From positions 2,356,001 to 2,420,000 of the forward strand of contig NZ_CP040786.1 of assembly GCF_021922925.1 (NCBI RefSeq): a stretch of DNA of 64,000 nucleotides, read 5' to 3'. The notes beneath the pieces are model-generated. The model saw only the letters and a list, made by a program, of their open reading frames with translations. It did not search any database and was not told the origin of the DNA. How positions within the stretch are numbered: the stretch's first letter is position 1; each line of letters begins with the position of its first letter. Positions 1 through 6,523 of this stretch are shown here, one piece after another. The stretch comes from Clavibacter phaseoli. Its GTDB lineage: Bacteria > Actinomycetota > Actinomycetes > Actinomycetales > Microbacteriaceae. Made by a program: the position numbers and the translations under genes.

Positions 1-60
1 GAGAACCCAACGGCGCCTCCCGGATGATCCGCCCGCCCGGGCCGCGCGCGGCCCCGCGCG

Positions 61-66
61 TACGCT
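61..66 (+). promoter_or_regulatory. -10 box TACGCT for a leaderless mRNA
   Basis: TACGCT lies 7 bases before the ATG at 74. A TANNNT hexamer this close to the start leaves no room for a ribosome binding site, so transcription should begin at or next to the start codon. The 73 bases before the gene hold nothing else I recognise. Confidence 0.55.
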
Positions 67-73
67 GGCGGCC

Positions 74-1168
74 ATGCCCCACTCCGCTCCGCCCGCCCCG
101 CAGATCCGCTTCGGCATCGTGGGGAGCGGCTGGCGCAGCGCCTTCTTCCTCCGCATCGCGCGCGCCCTGCCGGACCGGTTCGCGGTCACCGGGCTCGTGA
201 CCCGCAGCGCCGAGACGGGCCGCGCGCTCGAGGAGGAGTGGGGGATCCGCACCTTCCGCACCGCGGCCGAGCTGCTCGCCGCGGAGGCGCCGTCGTTCGT
301 GGTCGTCTCCGTGCCGCGGAGCGCCGCGCCCGACGTGATCGCCGACCTCGTCGACCGCGGCGTCGCCGTGCTCACCGAGACGCCGCCGGGCGCGACCGTC
401 GAGGACCTCGAGCGCCTCGACGCGCTCGTCCGCCAGGGCGCGCGGATCGAGGTCGCCGAGCAGTACCCGCTCTCGCCGCTGCTCGCCGCGCAGCTCGCGA
501 TCGCGGCGTCCGGCCGGCTCGGGCGGATCAGCCAGGCGACGGTCGCGCAGTGCCACGACTACCACGGCGTCCGCGTGATGCGCCGGGCCCTCGGCATCGG
601 CTTCGAGGACGCGACCATCACCGCGCAGCGCTTCTCGTCGCCGCTCGTGGCCGGGCCCGATCGCGACGGGGATCCCGTGCGCGAGGAGGTCGTGACGGCC
701 GTCCAGACCACCGCGCGCTTCGACTTCGGCGACCGCCTCGGCGTCTACGACTTCGCCGACCGGCAGTACTTCTCCTGGATCCGCCGCAACCGGCTCCTCG
801 TCCGGGGCGAGCGCGGCGAGATCGCCGACGAGCACGTGAGCTGGCTGCTCGACGCGACGACGCCGACCTGGGCCGACATCACGCGCGTCGAGACCGGCCA
901 GGGCGGCAACCTCGAGGGCCACCACCTGCGCGGCCTGCTGCTCGGATCCGAGTGGGTCTACGAGAACCCGTTCGCGCCCGGCCGGCTCTCGGACGACGAG
1001 ATCGCGATCGCGCAGTGCCTTGTCGAGATGCACGCGCACGCGGCCGGCGGTCCGTCGACGAACTCGCTCGCCGAGGCGTCGCAGGACCACCACCTCGCGC
1101 TCCTCATGCACGAGGCCGCGACCACCGGGCAGCCCGTCCGCAGCACGCGGCGGGCCTGGGCGGACTGA
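74..1168 (+). CDS. Gfo/Idh/MocA family oxidoreductase
   Basis: The 364-residue protein has the layout of Gfo/Idh/MocA NAD(P)-dependent oxidoreductases: a Rossmann domain starting near residue 11 with the dinucleotide loop GIVGSGWRS (residues 14-22), then an alpha/beta substrate domain. Family members oxidise sugars, inositols or related polyols in the cytoplasm. The usual Glu-Lys-Pro at the end of the Rossmann domain reads Glu-Thr-Pro (residues 102-104), so the Lys that often takes part in catalysis is absent; activity or substrate may differ from typical members. It is followed after 40 bases by an SDR oxidoreductase on the same strand, suggesting a two-gene unit acting on one substrate. The substrate cannot be read from the sequence. 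Confidence 0.85.
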   Translation: MPHSAPPAPQIRFGIVGSGWRSAFFLRIARALPDRFAVTGLVTRSAETGRALEEEWGIRTFRTAAELLAAEAPSFVVVSVPRSAAPDVIADLVDRGVAVLTETPPGATVEDLERLDALVRQGARIEVAEQYPLSPLLAAQLAIAASGRLGRISQATVAQCHDYHGVRVMRRALGIGFEDATITAQRFSSPLVAGPDRDGDPVREEVVTAVQTTARFDFGDRLGVYDFADRQYFSWIRRNRLLVRGERGEIADEHVSWLLDATTPTWADITRVETGQGGNLEGHHLRGLLLGSEWVYENPFAPGRLSDDEIAIAQCLVEMHAHAAGGPSTNSLAEASQDHHLALLMHEAATTGQPVRSTRRAWAD

Positions 1169-1208
1169 GCCGCTCCCCCTCTCCCCCGCTCGACCAGGAA
1201 GGCACGTC

Positions 1209-2003
1209 ATGCGCATCGACCTCACCGGATCCACCGCCCTCGTCACGGGCTCCACCCAGGGCATCGGCTACGCGATCGCGGAGGGGCTCGCCGAGGCGGG
1301 CGCCCGCGTGATCGTCAACGGCCGGGGCGAGGAGGGCACGGCCGCCGCGCGCGACCGGCTGCTGGCCGCGCATCCCGGCGCCGAGGTCGAGGCGCTCGCC
1401 GCCGACGTCGCGACCGAGGAGGGCGCCGACCGCGCGGTGGTGGCCTTCCCCGAGGTCGACGTGCTCGTCAACAACCTCGGGATCTTCGGCTCGGCCGACC
1501 CGTTCGCCATCACCGACGACGAGTGGCGCCGCTACTTCGAGGTGAACGTGCTCGCGGGCGTCCGCCTCACGCGCGCCTACCTGCCCGGCATGATGGCGCG
1601 CGGCTGGGGTCGCGTGCAGTACATCGCGAGCGACTCGGCCGTCGCGACGCCGGCCGAGATGATCCACTACGGCGTCTCGAAGACCGCGCTCCTCGGTGTC
1701 TCGCGCGGCTTCGCGAAGGCGGCGGCCGGATCCGGCGTCACGGTCAACTGCGTCATGGCCGGCCCCACGCACACGGGCGGCGTCGAGGCGTTCGCGCGCG
1801 AGCTCGTCGGCGACGACCTGCCGTGGGACGAGGCGCAGCGCGCGTTCATGCGGGAGCACCGGCCGCAGTCGCTGATCCAGCGGCTCATCGAGCCGGAGGA
1901 GATCGCGCACATGTGCGTGTACCTGGCGTCGAAGCAGGCGTCGGCGACGACTGGCGGGGCGCTGCGGGTCGACGGCGGGTACGTGGACGCGATCCTGCCG
2001 TAG
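1209..2003 (+). CDS. SDR family NAD(P)-dependent oxidoreductase
   Basis: A 264-residue classical short-chain dehydrogenase. The cofactor motif TGSTQGIG is at residues 13-20, a variant Asn-Asn-Leu-Gly stands for the usual NNAG near residues 88-91, and the catalytic Ser/Tyr/Lys set is Ser141 or Ser143, Tyr154 and Lys158 (YGVSK). The C-terminal GGALRVDGGYV is typical of the family. I chose the ATG at 1209 because it has an AGGAAGG ribosome binding site just upstream; an in-frame extension to 1020 would overlap the previous gene. It probably shares a transcript with the Gfo/Idh/MocA gene ahead of it. Substrate unknown. Confidence 0.88.
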   Translation: MRIDLTGSTALVTGSTQGIGYAIAEGLAEAGARVIVNGRGEEGTAAARDRLLAAHPGAEVEALAADVATEEGADRAVVAFPEVDVLVNNLGIFGSADPFAITDDEWRRYFEVNVLAGVRLTRAYLPGMMARGWGRVQYIASDSAVATPAEMIHYGVSKTALLGVSRGFAKAAAGSGVTVNCVMAGPTHTGGVEAFARELVGDDLPWDEAQRAFMREHRPQSLIQRLIEPEEIAHMCVYLASKQASATTGGALRVDGGYVDAILP

Positions 2004-2020
2004 GACGCCCGCGACGCTGC

Positions 2021-2044
2021 CGGGCCTCGCCGGGCCTCGCCGGG
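2021..2044. repeat. short tandem repeat between convergent genes
   Basis: Two and a half copies of the 10-mer CGGGCCTCGC sit between the stop codons of the SDR and kynureninase genes. It may be a remnant of a terminator or simple slippage; no hairpin is obvious. Confidence 0.5.
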
Positions 2045-3295
2045 TCAGCCCGCCAGGTGCCGCCGGATCGCCTCGACGCCGACCTCCACCTCGCGGAACG
2101 AGGTCGTCAGCGGGCTGAGCCCGAGCCGCAGGCCCGACGGCGCGCGGAAGTCGGGGATCACGCCCTCCTCCCAGAGCGCGCCGACGATGTCGCGGAAGCG
2201 CGGGTGGTCGACGCTGACGTGGCTGCCGCGGCGGTCCTCCGCGCGCGGGCTCGCGACGCGGGCGCCGAGCGGCACGAGGTCGCGGTCGACGAGATCCAGC
2301 GCGAAGCCGGTGAGGGCGAGGGACTTGGCGCGGATCGCGTCCATGCCCGCCTCCTCGATGAGGGCGATCATGTCCTGCATCGCGAGCATGCCGACGATGG
2401 GCGGCGTGCCGCTGAGGAAGCGGCGGATCCCGTCGGCCGGCTCGTACGTCGGCCCCATCGCGAAGACGTCGCGCGCGCCCATCCAGCCCTGGATCGGCTG
2501 CCGCAGCTCGGCCTGGAGGTCGCTCCGCACGTAGCCGTGGGCGGGCGCGCCGGGCCCGCCGTCGAGGTACTTGTAGCTGCAGCCGACCGCGAGGTCGACG
2601 CCCCACGCGTCGAGCTCGGTGGGGATCACGCCGACCGAGTGGCAGGTGTCCCAGAGCACGAGCGCGCCGGCGTCGTGCACGATGCGCGTGATCCCCGGCA
2701 CGTCCGCGAGGAACCCCGAGCGGTACGCGACCTGGCTGAGCACGACGAGCGCGGTCCGCTCCCCCACCGCCTCGGCGACGAGCTCCGGCGTGACCCCCGC
2801 GTCGGGCGACACCTCGATCCACCGGATCGTCATGCCGCACTCCTCGGCGACGCCCTCGAGCACGAAGCGGTCGGTCGGGAAGTTGTCGGTGTCGATCACG
2901 AGCTCGTCGCGGCCGGGCCGCGCGCGGACGGCGGCACGCACGAGCTTGTAGAGGATCACGGTGGTCGAGTCGCCGACGAACGTCTGGCCGGCCGCCGCGC
3001 CGTAGGCCACGCGGCCGAGGTCGTCGCCGATGCGCGTCGGCATCGCGAGCCAGTCCTCGTCCCACCCGCGGATGAGGCGGCCGCCCCACTGGTCGCGCAC
3101 GAAGTCCGCGACGCGGTCGACGCTCGCGCGCGTCGGCCGGCCGAGCGAGTTGCCGTCGAGGTAGGCGACCACGTCGTCGGCCTGCACGAACAGCTCGCGG
3201 AAGCGGGCGAGCGGGTCGCGGGCGTCGAGGTCGGCGGCCGACGGGATCGGGCGGGACGGTGCGGGGGCGGGGGCGGCGTGCGCGTCGGGTGTCAC
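2045..3295 (-). CDS. kynU: kynureninase
   Basis: Kynureninase is a PLP enzyme that cleaves L-kynurenine to anthranilate and alanine in tryptophan breakdown. The 416-residue protein matches the family in length and motifs: YLDGNSLGR at residues 45-53, the PLP-phosphate region around residues 109-112, Asp216 in LWDTCHSVG (pairs with the pyridine nitrogen), and the PLP lysine Lys242 in SYKYLDGGPG (usually SYKYLNGGPG). It starts at a GTG preceded by a leaderless-type -10 box. No other kynurenine-pathway gene (kynA, kynB) is adjacent, so it may act alone on host- or diet-derived kynurenine or on a related substrate. The gene converges with the SDR gene. Confidence 0.9.
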   Translation of the reverse strand: MTPDAHAAPAPAPSRPIPSAADLDARDPLARFRELFVQADDVVAYLDGNSLGRPTRASVDRVADFVRDQWGGRLIRGWDEDWLAMPTRIGDDLGRVAYGAAAGQTFVGDSTTVILYKLVRAAVRARPGRDELVIDTDNFPTDRFVLEGVAEECGMTIRWIEVSPDAGVTPELVAEAVGERTALVVLSQVAYRSGFLADVPGITRIVHDAGALVLWDTCHSVGVIPTELDAWGVDLAVGCSYKYLDGGPGAPAHGYVRSDLQAELRQPIQGWMGARDVFAMGPTYEPADGIRRFLSGTPPIVGMLAMQDMIALIEEAGMDAIRAKSLALTGFALDLVDRDLVPLGARVASPRAEDRRGSHVSVDHPRFRDIVGALWEEGVIPDFRAPSGLRLGLSPLTTSFREVEVGVEAIRRHLAG

Positions 3296-3301
3296 GCTCG
3301 C

Positions 3302-3307
3302 AGCCTA
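3302..3307 (-). promoter_or_regulatory. -10 box TAGGCT upstream of kynU
   Basis: On the minus strand TAGGCT stands 6 bases before the GTG start of kynU, the leaderless spacing seen repeatedly in this window. Confidence 0.55.
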
Positions 3308-3332
3308 CGAGCCGCGGGCGGCGGCGTCCGGG

Positions 3333-4073
3333 TCACCGGATGGCGAAGGCCGCCGGGTCGTCCTCCGTGTACGTCGTCAGCAGGAGCACGCCGCCCTCGA
3401 CGGATCCGGCGGGCACCGCGAGCATCACCTGGACGGTCGTCGACGAGCCCGGGTAGATCGTCGGCAGGCGGCTGATACGGGGCCTCGGCGCCCACGCGTC
3501 CGTCGCGGAGGAGCCGATGACGGTGCCGTCCGGGGAGCGGAACGCGAGGTCGAGTCCGTGGACCGGCTCCGGCCCCGCGCTGCGGCCGGTGATGGTGACT
3601 GTTACCGCCACGAGCCGCTCGCCGGAGGCTAGCGCCCCGGCCGGCGCGGCGTGGGAGTCGAGGTCCGGCTCGCCCACGGACACCTCCCAGCGCGGGCCGA
3701 CCTGCGGCCGGGTGAGCCACGACTCCCCCACCGGCACCGGGTCGGCGAGCGTGCCCGCGGCGGACGTGACCTGCGGCCCACGGTCGCCGAGATGCGTCAG
3801 GCCGTCGAGGATCCAGGTGCCGCCGACCGCGAGGATCGCGACGAGGACGGCGGCGACGGCCCCGACGAGGACGAGACGGCGGCGGAGTCGGCGGGGCGGT
3901 GCGGGCGGGATGGGATCGGTCGGCGGGGAGGGGTCGGTCGGCGGGACGGGGCCGGTCGGCTCGGCGGGGACGGGCCGGGTCGCCGCGCCTGCCGCCGGGA
4001 CCGCTGGGCCGTACGGCGTGCCGGTCGGCACGGCCGCCCCCGGGGTCGCCGCGCCGGACGGCTCGTCGGTCAC
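3333..4073 (-). CDS. single-pass membrane protein with DUF4352-like outer domain
   Basis: A 246-residue protein with a Pro/Thr-rich cytoplasmic tail (residues 1-60), an Arg-rich stop, one membrane helix (about residues 66-90) and an outer beta domain of about 150 residues. The outer domain resembles the immunoglobulin-like DUF4352 type (VGPRWEVSVGEPDLD, then a DLAFRSPDGT strand) often found on actinobacterial surface or lipoproteins. It is 19 bases downstream of, and clearly paralogous over the outer domain to, the next gene on the minus strand, so the pair likely arose by duplication and is co-transcribed. Starts at GTG with a GGGGAGG ribosome binding site. Function unknown. Confidence 0.75.
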   Translation of the reverse strand: MTDEPSGAATPGAAVPTGTPYGPAVPAAGAATRPVPAEPTGPVPPTDPSPPTDPIPPAPPRRLRRRLVLVGAVAAVLVAILAVGGTWILDGLTHLGDRGPQVTSAAGTLADPVPVGESWLTRPQVGPRWEVSVGEPDLDSHAAPAGALASGERLVAVTVTITGRSAGPEPVHGLDLAFRSPDGTVIGSSATDAWAPRPRISRLPTIYPGSSTTVQVMLAVPAGSVEGGVLLLTTYTEDDPAAFAIR

Positions 4074-4092
4074 GCGCGCCTCCCCGTACCGG

Positions 4093-5376
4093 CTAGCCGA
4101 CCCGGAAGTAGTAGGCGTCCGCGATCATCCCCGGCGCCGTGGCCCAGAGGCCGCCCTCGGCGCCGTCGATCGGGATCTCGATGACGACGTTGCCCGTCAC
4201 CGTGCCCTGGGGCTCGAGCAGGTCCGCGTCGTCGGTGAAGGCGGGCGCCGGCGCCTGCACGAAGCTGTCGGCGGCCGAGTACTGCGAGCCGTCGGCGGCG
4301 AGGAAGCCCACGGCGAGCTCGGAGAGCGGATCGCCCGTGCTCGACCCGAGGTACGTCGCGGTGACCGGCACGACCGCGTACTGCATGCCCTCCGCGGGCG
4401 CCTCGTTGGAAGGATCCGCCGCGAGGACCGCCGCCGTGGCGTCCAGGGTCGGCGTGCCCAGCGTGACCTCCCACTCGGGGCCGTCGATGCCCTCGCCGGT
4501 GACCGGGGTGCCGATCGGCAGCGGGTCGTCGGGGCTCGTGCCGGGCTGCGCCGTCGCGTCGTCGTCGCCGAAGGGCTCGGACGGATCCGGGCTCGCGAAG
4601 CCGGAGTCGGTGCCCGCGGACTCCACGGCGTCGGAGACCGAGCTCACGAACGCGAACGTGTAGACGACCGCCAGCACGACGCTGAGGACGAAGCCGACCG
4701 CGCCGAGCACGATGCCGGTGACCGCGAGCGGCTTGCCGTCCATCCGCCGCGCGAGCGAGACGATGCCCAGCACGACGGCCACGACGGCCGGCACGAGCAT
4801 CACGTAGTTGAGGAACGGGATCAGCGCGCCGAGGAACGTCGCGATGCCCACGACGAGCGCCGCGATCGCGAGGCCCTTGCCGCCGCGCGGGCGGGGCGGC
4901 TCGCCGGAGACGTACGGCGGTGCGGCGCCGTAGGGCGGCACGGCGGCCGGCGGCGCGTAGCCGGCGCCGGGTGCGCCGGCGGCGGCGTATGCGGTCGCCC
5001 CGGCCGCGTCGTATCCGGACGCACCGGCGGCGTCGTATCCCGCGGGCGGCGCGGGTGGCGCGGGTGGGGTGAGCGGCGCGGGAGCCGCGGGCGGGGTGAG
5101 CGGCGTCGGCGGCGCCGGCGGGGCGGGCGGCGCGGCGTGCGGGTCGCGCGCCCGCGGAGCGTCCGCGGCGGTCCCCGGGTCCACCGCGTCGGCGTCGGTC
5201 GTGGGCGCGGGCGCGGGCCCGTCGGCGGGATCCGCGACGGCCGGCGGACCGTAGGGGCTGACGGGCTCCGCCGGGGAGGCGTCCGATGCGGTCGCGTCCG
5301 CGCTCCCCGGGGTCCGGTCCCGCGGCTCGTCGGGGTGGGATCCGTCGGTCCGGCCGGGGTCGCGGTCATCGCTCAT
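4093..5376 (-). CDS. DUF4190 membrane protein with DUF4352-like outer domain
   Basis: A 427-residue protein. Residues 1-170 are a disordered Pro/Ala/Asp-rich cytoplasmic stretch with short repeats (PPAPP, GYDAAGAS/GYDAAGAT). Two membrane helices follow in the DUF4190 arrangement (GLAIAALVVGIATF, then VLGIVSLARR and GIVLGAVGFVLSVVLA). After a Ser/Asp linker comes an outer beta domain of about 130 residues that matches that of the neighbouring 246-residue protein. Such proteins are common in actinobacteria with no proven role; a cell-envelope sensor or scaffold is possible. A TAGGAA box 6 bases before the ATG may be a degenerate leaderless promoter. Confidence 0.75.
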   Translation of the reverse strand: MSDDRDPGRTDGSHPDEPRDRTPGSADATASDASPAEPVSPYGPPAVADPADGPAPAPTTDADAVDPGTAADAPRARDPHAAPPAPPAPPTPLTPPAAPAPLTPPAPPAPPAGYDAAGASGYDAAGATAYAAAGAPGAGYAPPAAVPPYGAAPPYVSGEPPRPRGGKGLAIAALVVGIATFLGALIPFLNYVMLVPAVVAVVLGIVSLARRMDGKPLAVTGIVLGAVGFVLSVVLAVVYTFAFVSSVSDAVESAGTDSGFASPDPSEPFGDDDATAQPGTSPDDPLPIGTPVTGEGIDGPEWEVTLGTPTLDATAAVLAADPSNEAPAEGMQYAVVPVTATYLGSSTGDPLSELAVGFLAADGSQYSAADSFVQAPAPAFTDDADLLEPQGTVTGNVVIEIPIDGAEGGLWATAPGMIADAYYFRVG

Positions 5377-5500
5377 GTGACGTTCCTAGCGGAGGGCGCG
5401 ACCCGAGCGGCAGCGCCGCGGGCGAACCGCCCCGAAATGGGGGCGCGGCGCCGGGAAGGCGCCCCGCTCCGGTGCGCGCGGCCCGCCCTCCGAGGTCCGT

Positions 5501-5506
5501 TAACCT
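5501..5506 (+). promoter_or_regulatory. -10 box TAACCT upstream of the methyltransferase
   Basis: TAACCT is 6 bases before the GTG at 5513, predicting a leaderless transcript. The 136-base divergent gap also holds two short GC-rich inverted repeats (near 5432-5460) with no clear role. Confidence 0.55.
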
Positions 5507-5512
5507 CGGGGC

Positions 5513-6505
5513 GTGCCCCTGCCCGCGTGGACCCCCGACGGCCCCGACCTCGTGATCCACGCCGAGAACCTCGAGGCCGTCCGCGCGCTGCCCGACGGCG
5601 CCTTCCAGCTCATCTACCTGGATCCGCCGTTCAACACCGGCCGCACGCAGGAGCGCCAGAACCTCACGGTGACGCGCACGCCGGATCCGGAGGCCGAGCC
5701 CGAGGACGGGTCCGCCGGAGCCGCAGCCGCCCCGCCCGCCCTCGCCCCCGCGAGCACCGCCACCCCCGAGCCCGTCCGCCCGCCCGGCGCCCGCCTCGGG
5801 TTCCACGGCCGCAGCTACGACTCCGTGAAGGGCATGCTCTACGGCTTCGACGACTCGTTCGCCGACTACTGGGACTTCCTCGAGCCGCGCCTCATCGAGG
5901 CGTGGCGCCTCCTGGATCCCACCGGCACCCTCTACCTGCACCTCGACTACCGCGAGGTCCACTACGCGAAGGTCGTGCTCGACGCGCTCTTCGGCCGCCG
6001 CTCGTTCCTCAACGAGATCGTGTGGGCGTACGACTACGGCGCGAAGTCCCGCCGCCGCTGGCCGGCCAAGCACGACACGATCCTCGTCTACGTGAAGGAC
6101 CCCCTCCGCTACCGCTTCGACTCCGAGGGCGTGGACCGCGAGCCCTACATGGCGCCCGGCCTCGTGACCCCCGAGAAGCGCGAGCGCGGCAAGCTGCCGA
6201 CGGACGTCTGGTGGCACACGATCGTCTCGCCCACCGGCCGCGAGAAGACGGGCTACGCGACCCAGAAGCCCCTCGGCGTGCTGCGCCGCATCGTGCAGGC
6301 GTCGAGCCGGCCCGGCGACTGGGTGCTCGACTTCTTCGCGGGATCCGGCACCACGGGCGCCGCGGCCCGGGAGCTCGGCCGCCGCTTCGTGCTCGTGGAC
6401 GAGAACCCGCAGGCCGTCGACGTGATGCGCGCCCGGCTCGCGGGCGGCGGCACGCTCTTCGTCGGGCCGGAGACGGATCCGGATCCGGATCCCGTCGCCG
6501 GCTGA
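5513..6505 (+). CDS. orphan beta-class DNA methyltransferase
   Basis: A 330-residue site-specific DNA methyltransferase. The catalytic DPPF (motif IV) is at residues 37-40 and the SAM-binding FAGSGTT (motif I) at residues 275-281, with TQKP ahead of it; this IV-TRD-I order defines the beta class (CcrM-like). DPPF predicts N6-adenine methylation. Residues about 58-95 are a Pro/Ala/Glu-rich insert right after the catalytic loop. No restriction gene is adjacent, so it acts as an orphan enzyme, perhaps in gene regulation, replication timing or protection against restriction. Its own 3' end contains three back-to-back GGATCC hexamers. GTG start, leaderless promoter. Recognition site unknown. Confidence 0.85.
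   Translation: MPLPAWTPDGPDLVIHAENLEAVRALPDGAFQLIYLDPPFNTGRTQERQNLTVTRTPDPEAEPEDGSAGAAAAPPALAPASTATPEPVRPPGARLGFHGRSYDSVKGMLYGFDDSFADYWDFLEPRLIEAWRLLDPTGTLYLHLDYREVHYAKVVLDALFGRRSFLNEIVWAYDYGAKSRRRWPAKHDTILVYVKDPLRYRFDSEGVDREPYMAPGLVTPEKRERGKLPTDVWWHTIVSPTGREKTGYATQKPLGVLRRIVQASSRPGDWVLDFFAGSGTTGAAARELGRRFVLVDENPQAVDVMRARLAGGGTLFVGPETDPDPDPVAG
6475..6492. repeat. three tandem GGATCC hexamers
   Basis: The last codons of the methyltransferase gene (Asp-Pro-Asp-Pro-Asp-Pro) are written as three directly repeated GGATCC palindromes. GGATCC is heavily over-represented throughout the window. Confidence 0.9.
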
Positions 6506-6523
6506 CCGAGGATCGCCCGGCGG

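Noticed and set aside
2021..2044. Possible CRISPR-like repeat
   Set aside because: Only two and a half 10-base direct copies with no spacers.
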